Shown here piece by piece: positions 47,247-57,620 of a stretch of 64,000 nucleotides of DNA. Made by a program: the position numbers and the translations under genes. The stretch's first letter is position 1. The number at the start of each line of letters is the position of its first letter. Source of the stretch: Sideroxydans lithotrophicus (GTDB taxonomy: Bacteria; Pseudomonadota; Gammaproteobacteria; Burkholderiales; Gallionellaceae). The DNA is taken from NCBI GenBank assembly GCA_020723185.1, contig DYJI01000005.1:165706-229705 (forward strand). The letters are read 5' to 3'. The notes below the pieces were generated by a model. The model was given only the letters and a program-made list of their open reading frames with translations. It did not search any database and was not told where the DNA came from.

Positions 47247-49721
47247 TTAATCTGCCGCGAGAATCCTCAGCGGGGGACGCCGTATCAGCTTGCGTGTCGC
47301 CAGCCAGCCGGACAGCGTCACGATGGTCATCCCGCCGCTCACCCCGACCAGCCAGATCAGCGGATCGAAGGTGGCGGGTATCTCCAAAACGAAACGCGCC
47401 AGCACCCAACCCAGCAACACCGCCCCGCCCGCCGCAAACAACCCGCTCAACCCGCCCAGCACCGCGAACTCGGACAGATGCAGTCGGCGCAGATAGCCGC
47501 TATCCGCCCCCAGCGTGCGCAGGATGGCCGCTTCATGGCTGCGCTCGTCCTGCGTCGCCAGCAACGCGGCATACAGCACCGCCAGTCCACTCAGTAGCGT
47601 GAACAAGAACACAGCACTCACCGTCTGCGCGATCTGGTCCATGATGCCCCGTACCTGCGCGATCACTGCGCCGGTATCGATCAGCAGCAGATTGGGGAAT
47701 TCGCGTGACAGCACATCACCGGCTTGCACCTTTTCCGGAGGCAGATAGAAACTCGACAGATAGCTGGCCGGAAAATCCTCCAGCAGTTCTGGCGTCGTGA
47801 TGACGAAGAAATTCACCTTCATCGAATCCCACTCCACTTTGCGCAAGCTGGTCACCTTCGCGGTGAACCGGCTGCCCGCCACATCATAGGTAAGTAAGTC
47901 GCCGAGCTTGATACCCAGAGTCTTGGCGATCCCCTCTTCCACCGAAAGCTCGCCCTTGCTACCTTCGGCCCACCAATTCCCGCTCACCAACTGATTCCAG
48001 GACGGCATCTGCGCCATATAGGAAAGATTGAATTCACGTTCCACCAGGCCGCGCGCCCGCGGATCGGGATAATCGTCACCACTGATGGCACGTCCACCGA
48101 TCTCGACCAGTCTGCCGCGCACCATCGGCTGCATCTCGGGTACCGGCAATGCCTGCCGCCTGAAGAAGTCCGCTATCGCCCCGACCTGATCTGGCTGGAT
48201 ATTCACCACAAAACGGTTCGGCGTCTCGGGCGGCAACTTGCTCTGCCAGCCCTGCAACAGATCGCCGCGCACCAGCGTCAGCACCAGCAGCGCCATCCCG
48301 CCCAGACTCAACGCCACCACCTGCACGGCCGCACTGCGGCCGTGGCGCGCCAGATTATTGAACGCATGCCGCCATTGGGTATGCAACAGATACCCATTAC
48401 GCGCCAAGCCATGCAATAACAACCAGGCCAGCCAACCGAACAGCACCAGCCCTGCCAGCAATCCGCCCAGCACAGCCAGACCCAGCTTCAAGGAGCCGGC
48501 ATGCCACAGGAACAACCCCGCCAGCACCCCCGTCGCCACACCGTACACCAGCCAGCCACTGGCTTCCGGCGCCCCCAGTTCACGGCGCAACACCCGCAAC
48601 GGCGAAACCTTGCGCAACTGCAGCAAAGGCAGGAATGCGAAACCCAGCAGCAAGGCGAAACCGCTCACCGACGCCTGCAGTAGCGGCAACACGCCCGGCT
48701 GCGGCAAGTTCGCATCGCGCATGCTGGCGATGCTCTCCACCAGCAATGCTTGCGTGCCATAACCCAGCAGGCTTCCGAACAGCACAGCGAACAACCCGAG
48801 CAGGATGAATTGATTCAAAAAAAGCCACAACACCTGCCCCTGCTGTGCCCCCAGACAACGCATCACCGCACAACCATCCAGATGCCGCAACACGAAACGC
48901 CGCGCCGCCAACACCATCGCCGCCCCCGCCAGGATCGCGGCCGTGAGCGCCGCCAGACCAAGGAAGCTCTCGGCGCGTTCCAATGCCGTGCGGATCTCGG
49001 GCCGTGCATCGCGCACATCCTCCAGCTTCTCGTTGCCGGACAACTGCTCTTGCAGCGCGACCTTCAATGCCGCCACCTGCTTCGCCTCGCCTGCGATCAT
49101 CAGGCGATATGAGAGCCGACTACCCTCCTGCAACAAACCGGTCGTCGGCAGGTCTTGCTCGTTCATCAGCACGCGCGGCGCGAAACTGGCGAAGCCTATG
49201 GACTGATCGATGTCCTTCACGATGCGTGCCGCCACCTTGAAGCGCTGCGAACCGATGCCGACCTCGTCACCCACCTGCGTATCCAGCCGACGTAGCAAAC
49301 GCTCATCCACCCATACCGTGCCGGTGGAAGGGATCGCCCGTGCCACGTGCAACGTCCCGTCATCGATCTCGATCTTGCCGCGCAAGGGATACCCGCGCTC
49401 CACCGCCTGCAACTCGCTCAGCAACACCCGCTCGCCATGCGACACCATGCTCGGAAACGTCCGGCTCTGCACCACCTGAAGGCCACGCGCCAAAGCCTGC
49501 TGGCGGTAGACCGGAGCGAACGGTCGTGTGGAGGTGATGCGCAGATCAGCCCCGATCAGACTCTGCGCCTGCTGCTGTAAAGCCTGCCGTACACGGTCCG
49601 CGAACAAGCCGACGGTGGCCAGACTGCCGACTGCCAGTACCAGCGCCAACAACAATACGCGCCATTCCCCGGCACGCCAGTCGCGGCGCAACAGATTGAG
49701 CGAGAGCCACAACAGGTTCAT
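47247..49721 (-). CDS. ybbP: ABC transporter permease, FtsX-like (YbbP type)
   Basis: 824 residues. N-terminal membrane helix, large extracytoplasmic domain, FtsX-type helices around 260-420, a second extracytoplasmic domain (about 480-690) and C-terminal helices with VSAVFLFTLLSGLAVLYAALLATQDERSHEAAILRTLGA, the MacB/FtsX coupling motif. With YbbA it belongs to the lipoprotein-export-like (mechanotransmission) class, and the substrate is unknown. ATG 49721 overlaps the ATPase stop by 4 bases. Confidence 0.9.
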   Translation of the reverse strand: MNLLWLSLNLLRRDWRAGEWRVLLLALVLAVGSLATVGLFADRVRQALQQQAQSLIGADLRITSTRPFAPVYRQQALARGLQVVQSRTFPSMVSHGERVLLSELQAVERGYPLRGKIEIDDGTLHVARAIPSTGTVWVDERLLRRLDTQVGDEVGIGSQRFKVAARIVKDIDQSIGFASFAPRVLMNEQDLPTTGLLQEGSRLSYRLMIAGEAKQVAALKVALQEQLSGNEKLEDVRDARPEIRTALERAESFLGLAALTAAILAGAAMVLAARRFVLRHLDGCAVMRCLGAQQGQVLWLFLNQFILLGLFAVLFGSLLGYGTQALLVESIASMRDANLPQPGVLPLLQASVSGFALLLGFAFLPLLQLRKVSPLRVLRRELGAPEASGWLVYGVATGVLAGLFLWHAGSLKLGLAVLGGLLAGLVLFGWLAWLLLHGLARNGYLLHTQWRHAFNNLARHGRSAAVQVVALSLGGMALLVLTLVRGDLLQGWQSKLPPETPNRFVVNIQPDQVGAIADFFRRQALPVPEMQPMVRGRLVEIGGRAISGDDYPDPRARGLVEREFNLSYMAQMPSWNQLVSGNWWAEGSKGELSVEEGIAKTLGIKLGDLLTYDVAGSRFTAKVTSLRKVEWDSMKVNFFVITTPELLEDFPASYLSSFYLPPEKVQAGDVLSREFPNLLLIDTGAVIAQVRGIMDQIAQTVSAVFLFTLLSGLAVLYAALLATQDERSHEAAILRTLGADSGYLRRLHLSEFAVLGGLSGLFAAGGAVLLGWVLARFVLEIPATFDPLIWLVGVSGGMTIVTLSGWLATRKLIRRPPLRILAAD

Positions 49722-50386
49722 TGCACCACCTGCCCCGCCGCCAGCCGCAACTGCCGCTTGCAACGTGCAGCCAGCTTGTCGTCGTGTGTGACCAGGATCA
49801 GGGTCGTGCCACGTGCGCGATTCAGCTCCAGCATCAGTTCGATGACCTGCGCGCCGGTGGCGGCGTCGAGATTTCCGGTAGGTTCGTCGGCGAACAGGAT
49901 CTTGGGCTGCGAGACGAAGGCGCGGGCGAGTGCCACGCGCTGCTGCTCACCACCAGAAAGGTGCTTGGGCAGATGGTGCGCGCGGGCGCTGAGGCCGACT
50001 TGCCGCAAGGATTCCTCGGCGCGCTGACGCGCATCGCGCAACCCTGCCAATTCGAGCGGCAGCATCACGTTCTCCAGCGCATTCAGCGCGGGCAACAACT
50101 GGAAGGACTGGAACACGAAACCGGCCAGTTCGCCGCGCAAACGAGCGCGGCCGTCCTCGTCCAGCGCAAAGATGTCCTTGCCGTTCAGGGACACACTGCC
50201 ACCGGTCGGTACATCCAGACCAGCCAGCAGGCCGAGCAAAGTGGATTTGCCGGAACCGGAAGCCCCAACGATGGCAAGGCTATCGCCTGCTTCCACCGCA
50301 AAACTGACGTCGTGCAGGATGGTGAGCGGACTATCGCCGCTTAACACTTGCTTGGTGAGCCCTGCTGCTTGCACAATCGTTGCCAT
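49718..50386 (-). CDS. ybbA: ABC transporter ATP-binding protein (YbbA/LolD type)
   Basis: 222 residues. Walker A GASGSGKST (about 41-49), Q-loop FQSFQLLPALNALENV, signature HLSGGEQQRVALARAF, Walker B ILFADEPTGNLD, H-loop VTHD. All motifs are intact. The ATG at 50386 has GAGG 9 bases upstream. It overlaps the tesA start codon on the opposite strand (shared CATG). Upstream in-frame ATGs would extend into tesA. Confidence 0.92.
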   Translation of the reverse strand: MATIVQAAGLTKQVLSGDSPLTILHDVSFAVEAGDSLAIVGASGSGKSTLLGLLAGLDVPTGGSVSLNGKDIFALDEDGRARLRGELAGFVFQSFQLLPALNALENVMLPLELAGLRDARQRAEESLRQVGLSARAHHLPKHLSGGEQQRVALARAFVSQPKILFADEPTGNLDAATGAQVIELMLELNRARGTTLILVTHDDKLAARCKRQLRLAAGQVVQ

Positions 50387-50981
50387 GACCATCTTCCTCA
50401 ATCTCGTTTTGCTGCTCGCTGCCCTGGCACTGCCCGGTTTCGCGCAAGCCGCCAGCAACATCCTCGTATTCGGCGACAGTTTATCAGCCGGATACGGCAT
50501 CGCGCGCGAAGCTTCCTGGCCGCATCTGCTGCAACAGGAATTGCATGCTCATTCCGTGGTCAATGCCAGCATCAGCGGCGAGACGACTTCCGGTGGCGTG
50601 CGCCGCATCGACAAGGCGCTGACCGAGCATCGCCCCGCCGTGGTGATCGTCGAACTGGGGGCCAACGATGGCCTGCGAGGCACACCGCTGACAGAGACTG
50701 AGAAGAATCTCGATACCATCATCAAGCGTGCGAAGAATGCGCATGCCAAAGTATTGCTGCTGGGCATGCAGTTACCGCCGAACTATGGCCCTGTCTATAC
50801 GGAACAGTTCCGCAACATCTACTCCCGGCTGGCGAATAGGCATCGCATCGCCCTGCTGCCCTTCATGCTGGAAGGCATCCCGCCAGACCAGTTCCTGCCC
50901 GACAACCTGCATCCGAACGCAGCTGCGCAGCCGCGCATCCTGCGCAACGTGATGCCTCACCTCAAGCCACTCCTGAACTGA
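50385..50981 (+). CDS. tesA: GDSL-family arylesterase/thioesterase I (TesA)
   Basis: 198 residues. Signal peptide (residues 1-22, ending FAQA), nucleophile S32 in [10 protein letters not shown], oxyanion Gly/Asn in GANDGLRG (about 91), catalytic Asp/His in DNLHPN. A periplasmic multifunctional lipase/thioesterase in E. coli. Start codon overlaps that of divergent ybbA, so its leader lies inside ybbA. The Shine-Dalgarno is poor. An in-frame upstream ATG would lie in antisense ybbA and is unlikely. Confidence 0.9.
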   Translation: MTIFLNLVLLLAALALPGFAQAASNILVFGDSLSAGYGIAREASWPHLLQQELHAHSVVNASISGETTSGGVRRIDKALTEHRPAVVIVELGANDGLRGTPLTETEKNLDTIIKRAKNAHAKVLLLGMQLPPNYGPVYTEQFRNIYSRLANRHRIALLPFMLEGIPPDQFLPDNLHPNAAAQPRILRNVMPHLKPLLN

Positions 50982-53014
50982 TGCACAACCACCTCATCCG
51001 CGAGACCAGCCCCTACCTGTTGCAGCACGCAGAAAATCCGGTGGACTGGCATCCCTGGTCGCCTGAAGCCTTGCAACTGGCACGCGCGCAGGACAAACCC
51101 ATCCTGCTCTCCATCGGCTATTCGGCCTGTCACTGGTGTCATGTGATGGCGCACGAATCGTTCGAGGATGCGGACGTCGCGGCCGTGATGAACGAACACT
51201 TCATCAACATCAAGGTGGACAGGGAAGAACGTCCCGACCTCGACCAGATCTACCAGAACGCGCACTACCTGCTAGCGCGCCGCAGCGGCGGCTGGCCGCT
51301 GACCATGTTCCTGTCGCCCGACGGTACACCGTTCTACAGCGGCACCTATTTCCCGAAACAGCCGCGTTACGGCCTGCCCGGGTTCCCGCAACTGCTGCTG
51401 CAACTCGCGCAAGCCTACAAAGCCCAACGTAAGGAACTCGCCGCACAGGGCGAGCAACTCATCAGCGCCCTCGCCGCCTGGCAGCCGAAACCGGGCAGTG
51501 ATGAAATGACGCTCGATGCTTCATCACTCGCCAGTGCGGTTCAGAGACTGAAGCAGGATTGCGACCGCGTGAACGGCGGCTTCGGCGATGCGCCGAAATT
51601 CCTGCATCCGGCCGAACTCGATCTGCTGATGCGCCAAGCCAAGGCACATCAGGACGAGGATGCGCGCCATGTCGCGCTGTTCACCCTGCAGCAGATGGCA
51701 CTGGGCGGGCTGTACGACCAACTCGGCGGCGGCTTCTGCCGCTACAGCGTGGATGCTACTTGGGACATCCCTCATTTCGAGAAGATGCTGTACGACAACG
51801 GCCTGCTGCTCGGCCTGTACAGCGACGCCTGGCTGAACAGCCGCGACCCTCTGTTCGCACGCATCGTGGAACAGACCGCCGGCTGGGTGATGCGCGAGAT
51901 GCAATCCCCGCTGGGCGGCTACTATGCCTCGCTGGATGCCGACTCAGACCACGAGGAAGGCAAGTTCTATGTGTGGCAACGCAACGACATCCGCAACCTG
52001 TTGAGCGAAGCTGAGTACGCCATCGTCAAACCATATTACGCTCTGGACAGCACACCCAACTTCGAACACCACGCCTGGCATCTGCGCGTAAGCCGACCGC
52101 TGAGCGCGATCGCACAGTCGTTGCAACTCGATCAGACACAGGCAACCGCGCTGCTTGCATCGGCGCAGGCCAAGCTGTTCGCCGCACGCGAACAACGCAT
52201 CCGCCCCGGTCGCGATGAAAAGATATTGGGGAGCTGGAACGGGCTGATGATCACCGGCATGGCGAAAGCGGCGCGCGTGTTCGGGCGTGATGATTGGAAA
52301 ATCTCCGCTCAGCGCGCCATGGATTTCGTGCGCGCAACCCTGTGGCAGGACGGCAAGCTGTATGCCACGCACAAAGACGGCAAGACGCATCTGAACGCCT
52401 ATCTGGACGACCATGCTTTCCTGCTGGATGCCGCGCTGGAATCGATGCAAACGGAATATCGCGAAACGGACATGCAGTTCGCCGTGCAACTCGCTGAGGC
52501 TTTGCTCGCACGCTTCGAAGATGTCGAAAATGGCGGCTTCTACTTCACCAGCCACGACCACGAAGCACTCATCCAGCGCAACAAGAGCGGACAGGACAAC
52601 GCCACACCATCCGGCAACGGCATCGCCGCACAAGGGCTGTTGCGGCTCGCGGAATTGACCGGCGACACGCGCTACCGCGATGCCGCAGAACGCTGCCTGA
52701 AACTTTTCTATCCACTGATGCAACAAGCTGCGAGTCAGTGTTGCAGCCTGAACACCGCACTGGGCGAACTGCTGCAGCCGCCTTCCTTGCTGGTGTTATG
52801 CGGCGATGAGAAAGAGACAGCCGCCTGGCGGGCGGCTGTCTCTGAAAACTACGTACCGGAGTTGATGGTGATCGCGTTACGCGGCGATGAACAGGGTTTA
52901 CCTGAAGTGCTGTCCAAACCCAAACAGACATCGACCACTGCCTGGCTGTGTCGCGGCACGCAATGCCTGCCACCTATCACCGACTTGAACGCGCTGAAGG
53001 CAGCGTTAGCGTAG
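50981..53014 (+). CDS. Thioredoxin-domain YyaL/DUF255 protein
   Basis: 677 residues. N-terminal thioredoxin-like domain with C50-H-W-C53 (SACHWCHVM) and [16 protein letters not shown], then an alpha/alpha barrel resembling glycosidases/epimerases ([42 protein letters not shown]). Also called spermatogenesis-associated protein 20-like. Biochemical role is unknown. The ATG overlaps the tesA stop (TGATG), so the two are co-expressed. It overlaps the sppA stop by 9 bases, converging. Confidence 0.9.
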   Translation: MHNHLIRETSPYLLQHAENPVDWHPWSPEALQLARAQDKPILLSIGYSACHWCHVMAHESFEDADVAAVMNEHFINIKVDREERPDLDQIYQNAHYLLARRSGGWPLTMFLSPDGTPFYSGTYFPKQPRYGLPGFPQLLLQLAQAYKAQRKELAAQGEQLISALAAWQPKPGSDEMTLDASSLASAVQRLKQDCDRVNGGFGDAPKFLHPAELDLLMRQAKAHQDEDARHVALFTLQQMALGGLYDQLGGGFCRYSVDATWDIPHFEKMLYDNGLLLGLYSDAWLNSRDPLFARIVEQTAGWVMREMQSPLGGYYASLDADSDHEEGKFYVWQRNDIRNLLSEAEYAIVKPYYALDSTPNFEHHAWHLRVSRPLSAIAQSLQLDQTQATALLASAQAKLFAAREQRIRPGRDEKILGSWNGLMITGMAKAARVFGRDDWKISAQRAMDFVRATLWQDGKLYATHKDGKTHLNAYLDDHAFLLDAALESMQTEYRETDMQFAVQLAEALLARFEDVENGGFYFTSHDHEALIQRNKSGQDNATPSGNGIAAQGLLRLAELTGDTRYRDAAERCLKLFYPLMQQAASQCCSLNTALGELLQPPSLLVLCGDEKETAAWRAAVSENYVPELMVIALRGDEQGLPEVLSKPKQTSTTAWLCRGTQCLPPITDLNALKAALA

Positions 53015-53959
53015 CACTACACCTTCGCCCTGCGCACCGAAGCCGGGGAACATGCTCGCCACACCTGCGCCCAGCTTCTTCGCCAGACGGTCCGCGATGT
53101 TCTCGCGTGCTGTGAAGTCAAGCACCGTTTCTGCTTTGATGATGTCGCGCGCTACGGAATCCACGCTGCCGATACCGTCGGCCAAGCCCATCGCGATCGC
53201 CTTGTCGCCGGTCCAGAACAGGCCGCTGAACATCTCCGGCGTCTCCTTCAGGCGTTTGCCGCGCCCCTCGCGCACCACGGCGATGAACTGTTGGTGGATA
53301 TCATCCAGCAATCCCTTGGTGAAGGCTTCGTGCTTGGGATTGCGCGGCGAGAACGGATCCATGAAACCCTTGTTCTCGCCCGCCGTCATCAGCCGTCGCT
53401 CCACGCCCAGTTTATCCATGGTGCCGGTGAAGCCGAAGCCGTCCATCAACACGCCGATGGAGCCGACGATGCTCGCCTTGTTCACATAGATGTTGTCTGC
53501 CGCCGCTGCGATGAAATAGCCGCCGGAGGCGCACATGTCCTCCACCACCACATGCAGCGGGATCTCCGGATGCAGCGCGCGCAGGCGCTTGATCTCGTCG
53601 TTCACCAGACCGGCCTGCACCGGGCTGCCGCCGGGACTGTTCACGCGCAGGATGATGCCTGCCGTGTGTTTGTCTTTGTATGCATCCTGCAAGCTGCCGA
53701 TCAGGTTGTCCGCATTGGCCATGCTGTCGGCCGCGATCACCCCCTTCACCTCGATCAATGCCGTGTGCTTGCCGCCGGCAAGACCGTCGCTACTGTCGCC
53801 CGTGATATCCAATACCATCGCCAACAGGAAGAACAGATAGGCGAAGGTCAGCAGCTTGAAGAATATGCCCCAGCGGCGCGTGCGGCGTTGCTCCTGGATG
53901 GCCGACAGTGCCAGCTTCTCCAGTACGTTGCGTTCCCAGTTATTGCCCAGTTCTGACAT
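53006..53959 (-). CDS. sppA: Signal peptide peptidase SppA (short form)
   Basis: 317 residues. Membrane helix (about 32-52), then the S49 serine-protease domain: nucleophile S145 in CASGGYFIA, general base K197 in [11 protein letters not shown]. Digests leftover signal peptides in the inner membrane. ATG 53959 has AAGGAG 6 bases upstream. Probably co-transcribed with the HAD phosphatase gene 22 bases ahead. Confidence 0.93.
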   Translation of the reverse strand: MSELGNNWERNVLEKLALSAIQEQRRTRRWGIFFKLLTFAYLFFLLAMVLDITGDSSDGLAGGKHTALIEVKGVIAADSMANADNLIGSLQDAYKDKHTAGIILRVNSPGGSPVQAGLVNDEIKRLRALHPEIPLHVVVEDMCASGGYFIAAAADNIYVNKASIVGSIGVLMDGFGFTGTMDKLGVERRLMTAGENKGFMDPFSPRNPKHEAFTKGLLDDIHQQFIAVVREGRGKRLKETPEMFSGLFWTGDKAIAMGLADGIGSVDSVARDIIKAETVLDFTARENIADRLAKKLGAGVASMFPGFGAQGEGVVLR

Positions 53960-53981
53960 TTTGTACTCCTTGCGAATCGTC

Positions 53982-54638
53982 TTAAGCGTTGGCCTGCAAC
54001 CAGGCACGCAACGCATGGAAATCGTCCAGCAGCGCACACGGGTTCAATGCGCGCAACTGATCTACTGGATGCGCGCCATAAGTCACGCCCACCGCATCCA
54101 CGCCGGCATTGATCGCCATCTGCAAATCGTGCGTGGTGTCGCCGATCATCAGCACCTGCTCCGGCTGCATGCCCAGCTCATCCATCAGCTCCAGCAACAT
54201 GGCTGGATGCGGCTTGGAAAAAGTCTCATCCGCTGTGCGTGAGGCGTGGAAGTATGCGCGCATACCGCTGCTGTCCATCACCCGATCCAGCCCCTTGCGG
54301 CTCTTACCGGTCGCCACCGCCAGCGCATGGCCGGCTTCGTGCAACTCCGAGATGGTCTCGCGCGCGCCGGAGAACAGCGGGATGGTCTGATCCTGTGCCA
54401 GGAAGTAATGCCGGTAGCGGTCGGCCAGCGGCTCATACATGGATTCCGGCGCTTGTGGCACGGCATGCCGCAAAGCCTCGGCCAGCCCCATGCCGATCAC
54501 ATGGCGCGCATTCTCGTCGCTCGGCACCGGCAACTCCAGGTCGCGGCAAGCGGACTGGATCGAGGTCGCGATCACCGCCGTGGAATCCATCACCGTTCCA
54601 TCCCAATCAAACACGATCAGGTCATATCGTTTAATCAT
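53982..54638 (-). CDS. HAD-family phosphatase (phosphoglycolate phosphatase-like)
   Basis: 218 residues. Motif I FDWDGTVMD (nucleophile D11), motif II VATGKSRKGLD, motif III/IV KPHPAMLLELMDELG and MIGDTTHDLQMAINAG. The family includes Gph and 5'-nucleotidase-like enzymes, so the substrate is not certain. ATG 54638 is chosen because it starts at IKRYDLIVFDWDG. A TAGAAT -10 with CCGCGCC lies at 54665-54670 on the minus strand. Confidence 0.88.
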   Translation of the reverse strand: MIKRYDLIVFDWDGTVMDSTAVIATSIQSACRDLELPVPSDENARHVIGMGLAEALRHAVPQAPESMYEPLADRYRHYFLAQDQTIPLFSGARETISELHEAGHALAVATGKSRKGLDRVMDSSGMRAYFHASRTADETFSKPHPAMLLELMDELGMQPEQVLMIGDTTHDLQMAINAGVDAVGVTYGAHPVDQLRALNPCALLDDFHALRAWLQANA

Positions 54639-54693
54639 GCGTACATCCCAAAAATTAGGCGCGGATTCTACCACTGCCGCACCCCTCGCCCCG

Positions 54694-54699
54694 TATAAT
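54694..54699 (+). promoter_or_regulatory. Putative -10 box of the TRIC-type gene
   Basis: Perfect TATAAT followed by GCGCGCCCC, 25 bases before the ATG. It lies back-to-back with the divergent -10 (54665-54670) of the phosphatase gene. No good -35 is seen. Confidence 0.45.
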
Positions 54700-54724
54700 G
54701 CGCGCCCCTGTCCGCGATACGAAC

Positions 54725-55336
54725 ATGAGCCTCATTCACACCCTGGACCTATGCGCGGTCGCCGTCTGCGCCATCACCGCCACCCTGGAAGCCCACCGGC
54801 GCGACCTCGACCTGTTCGGCGTGGCCGTGATCGCCGTCATCGCCGGCATCGGTGGCGGCACCGTGCGCGACATCCTGCTTGGCCGTCTGCCGGTGTACTG
54901 GGTGCACGACCCGATCTACGTGGTGGTCGGCATCGCCGCATCCGTGGCGACCTTCTTCCTCGGCCGCAGGCTGTCCATCCCGAAGAACTTCTTCCTGCTG
55001 CCGGACGCATTCGGACTTGCGCTATTCACCGTCATCGGCACCACCGTCGCCCTGAACCTGCAGGTGCACTGGTTCATCGCCGCCCTGATGGGCGTCATCA
55101 CCGGCGTGTTCGGCGGCGTCATCCGCGACATCCTGTGCAATGAAGTCCCGCTTATCTTCCGTACCGACATCTACGCCACCGCCTCGCTGGTCGGCGCGCT
55201 GCTGCTTATCCTGCTCGATACGCTGGGACTGGAACGCCTGTCGTCCATCCTGATCGCGATGCTGGTGACGGTGTCGCTGCGACTCGCGGCGATCCGCTGG
55301 CACATCCACCTACCGCGCTTGCGCCCCCACCCATGA
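54725..55336 (+). CDS. Trimeric intracellular cation channel-like protein (YadS/UPF0126)
   Basis: 203 residues with seven predicted membrane helices in two repeats. Each repeat has the family glycine motif: IGGGTVRDILLGRLPVYWV and FGGVIRDILCNEVPLIF. Bacterial members form K+/cation-permeable trimers. ATG 54725, and ATGA overlap with rlmM downstream. Confidence 0.9.
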   Translation: MSLIHTLDLCAVAVCAITATLEAHRRDLDLFGVAVIAVIAGIGGGTVRDILLGRLPVYWVHDPIYVVVGIAASVATFFLGRRLSIPKNFFLLPDAFGLALFTVIGTTVALNLQVHWFIAALMGVITGVFGGVIRDILCNEVPLIFRTDIYATASLVGALLLILLDTLGLERLSSILIAMLVTVSLRLAAIRWHIHLPRLRPHP

Positions 55337-56355
55337 TCGACCCTACCTTACCGGCCTGGCTGGTCTATTGCCGCCCCGGATTTGAACGAGACTGTATCGA
55401 AGAGACGCAGGCCAAACCTGTCGAAGCCGCTGAGAACAGCGGCTATCTGGTGCTGCAAGGCAAAGCGCGCCTGGCCTATAAACAGCTCACTTTCGCGCGG
55501 CAACTGCTGACCTTGCACGGTGAAGTACGCGGCCTGCCGGAGCGCGACCGCCTCACTCCCTTGCTCGACGCGATCCCGCCAGTGCCGGAACGCTATGGCG
55601 CGCTGTATCTGGAAGTGCCGGACACCAACGATGGCAAGACCCTGTCCGGCTTCACCAAACGCTTCCAGCCCTTGCTCGAGCAGGCACTGCGCGACAGCGA
55701 ACGTCTGGTGGATGACCCCGCCCTGCCGCGCCTGCACATCTTCTTCCCTTCGGAAGAACGCGCCCTGATCGCCACGAGCGACCCGCGCAACAGCAACGAT
55801 GCGCTCAACGGCATCCACCGCGTCAGCATGTCTGCCGATGCGCCCAGCCGTTCATATCTGAAATTGGCCGAAGCCTTTGAAGTGTTTCTGGACAAGCAGG
55901 AACAGGCACTATGGCTAAAACCGAAGATGACCGCAGTCGATCTGGGCGCCGCCCCGGGCGGCTGGACCTGGCAGCTGGTGCAACGCGGCCTGAAAGTCAT
56001 CGCCGTGGACAACGGCCCGCTCAAGGGCGCAGCGGCCAGCCACCCCGACATCAAGCATCTGCGTCAGGACGGATTCAAGTTTCGCCCCAAGCGCCCGGTG
56101 GACTGGCTGGTGTGCGACATGGTGGAGCAGCCGCAGCGGGTCGCGGCGCTGATGGTGGAATGGTTCCTCGGCGGCCACACATCGAACGCCATATTCAACC
56201 TGAAGCTGCCGATGAAGAAGAAGGTCGAAGCGCTACGCACCGCGCTAGATACCATACGCGGCGCGCTCAACAAGAAGGGCATGCGTTACAAACTGGAAGT
56301 GAAGCAGCTCTATCACGACCGCGAAGAAGTCACGGTCTGCCTGCGCAAGGGATGA
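55333..56355 (+). CDS. rlmM: 23S rRNA (cytidine-2498-2'-O)-methyltransferase
   Basis: 340 residues. N-terminal THUMP-like/ferredoxin region (GFERDCIEE...), then a FtsJ-type methyltransferase with SAM motif VDLGAAPGGWTWQLV (about 197-211) and VCDMVEQP. Its methylated base is C2498 in E. coli numbering. It overlaps the channel gene by 4 bases. Confidence 0.93.
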   Translation: MIDPTLPAWLVYCRPGFERDCIEETQAKPVEAAENSGYLVLQGKARLAYKQLTFARQLLTLHGEVRGLPERDRLTPLLDAIPPVPERYGALYLEVPDTNDGKTLSGFTKRFQPLLEQALRDSERLVDDPALPRLHIFFPSEERALIATSDPRNSNDALNGIHRVSMSADAPSRSYLKLAEAFEVFLDKQEQALWLKPKMTAVDLGAAPGGWTWQLVQRGLKVIAVDNGPLKGAAASHPDIKHLRQDGFKFRPKRPVDWLVCDMVEQPQRVAALMVEWFLGGHTSNAIFNLKLPMKKKVEALRTALDTIRGALNKKGMRYKLEVKQLYHDREEVTVCLRKG

Positions 56356-56356
56356 G

Positions 56357-56659
56357 TCAGGCCTCTTCGTCGATATGCTCGGCCACGCCGCCTGCGAACA
56401 GGTTGTGCTTGCGCCTGTCCAGCCCGGAGCGCAATTCCACCAGCACCTTCTGGTGATGGATGCGGCGGCAGGCCTTGCGCCTGTCCTCCTGTGGCAGCGA
56501 TGTCTGACCGGAATCGTGCTGCGCCTCTGCTTCCAACGTGACGGCCACGGCCTCCAATTCCTCGTGCACCGGCTTCACCGCGTGGGTGCCGGTCAGACTT
56601 TTCACCGCACGCGTCGTCGGCGTCGCCGTGGTGGGGAGGATGGTGGGTGTGAAGCGCAT
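56357..56659 (-). CDS. Small hypothetical protein
   Basis: 100 residues, no family recognised. It is rich in Thr near the N-terminus, has a basic middle (RRKACRRIHHQ, RSGLDRRKHN) and an acidic end. The ATG at 56659 has a perfect AAGGAG 6 bases upstream, which supports translation. It ends 1 base from rlmM, converging. A TATATA-type -10 lies about 40 bases upstream. The gene may be lineage-specific. Confidence 0.65.
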   Translation of the reverse strand: MRFTPTILPTTATPTTRAVKSLTGTHAVKPVHEELEAVAVTLEAEAQHDSGQTSLPQEDRRKACRRIHHQKVLVELRSGLDRRKHNLFAGGVAEHIDEEA

Positions 56660-56797
56660 GGCCGCTCCTTTCGTTGCACAGTCACTATATATATCGGCAG
56701 CAACAGGGAAAGGTTAACACCCTGCTCCCCGCATTGAAACCCGCCGCCATGGATGGCACACTGCGCCGCATCCCGAGAACGCCTGCCAGAGGACCGC

Positions 56798-57364
56798 ATG
56801 AACCCCATCGACCGCCACATCCTGACCACCGAAGACTCCCTGCTGCTGGTGATTGACCTGCAAGAACGGCTGGCCGCTGCCATGGATCAGGAAGCGCTGC
56901 AACGCCTCATCCGCAACGTCGCCATCCTGCTCGACAGCGCGCAGGAGCTCGGCCTGCCCGTGCTCGTCACCGAACAATACGTCAAAGGCCTCGGCCCCAC
57001 CCTCCCCGCACTCAAGGAGAGATCGGCCCACGCCCGCTTCGTGGAAAAGATCAGTTTCAGCTGCTGCGGCAACGACGACTTCATGGCCGCGCTCGAAGCC
57101 ACCGGCAAGAAGCAGATCATCGTCTGCGGCACCGAGACCCACGTCTGCGTGCTGCAGACCGTGCTCGACCTGCTGCGCGCAGGCTACAACGTGCACGTGG
57201 TGAAAGACGCCGTATTGAGCCGCAGCCCGGACAACCGGCAGACTGCCATCGAAGCCATGACCCTCGCTGGCGCCATCCCCACCTGCACCGAGACCGTGGT
57301 GTTCCAGTGGCTCAAGGTCGCGGGGACGGATACGTTCAGGAAGTTGTCGAAGCTGGTGAAGTAA
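56798..57364 (+). CDS. Isochorismatase-family hydrolase (YcaC-like)
   Basis: 188 residues. Catalytic triad candidates: Asp in VIDLQERL (D19), Lys in VEKISFSC (about 84), Cys in TETHVCVLQT (about 117). YcaC-type hydrolases act on unknown amides or nucleotides. GAGG precedes ATG 56798. The 57365-57620 gap has no recognisable feature apart from a TTTCTCC/GGAGAAA stem near 57580. Confidence 0.85.
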   Translation: MNPIDRHILTTEDSLLLVIDLQERLAAAMDQEALQRLIRNVAILLDSAQELGLPVLVTEQYVKGLGPTLPALKERSAHARFVEKISFSCCGNDDFMAALEATGKKQIIVCGTETHVCVLQTVLDLLRAGYNVHVVKDAVLSRSPDNRQTAIEAMTLAGAIPTCTETVVFQWLKVAGTDTFRKLSKLVK

Positions 57365-57620
57365 GGCAGGAGATACAGCTAGCAGGGCTAACGTAAATTA
57401 GACGGCGCGCCAACCACGGTCACATGCCGCCTAATTCCAAATTGATGAAATACATCTCTATTAGAAACAGTTCATTGCATACAACCACCGCCATTAGGGC
57501 TGCCTAAATTTTTGCGGATGGAACTCAATGTTGTTTCTCAATAATTCGTACCACGCCGAATGCTAGCCAGATACCCTTTCTCCGTTCAAGGAGAAATTCG
57601 GCCTATATATTTCCCCCGCC

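Noticed and set aside
57365..57620. Possible hidden RNA or insertion remnant in this AT-richer gap
   Set aside because: Only a short stem (TTTCTCC/GGAGAAA) without a U-run was seen. No terminal repeats, no transposase fragment.
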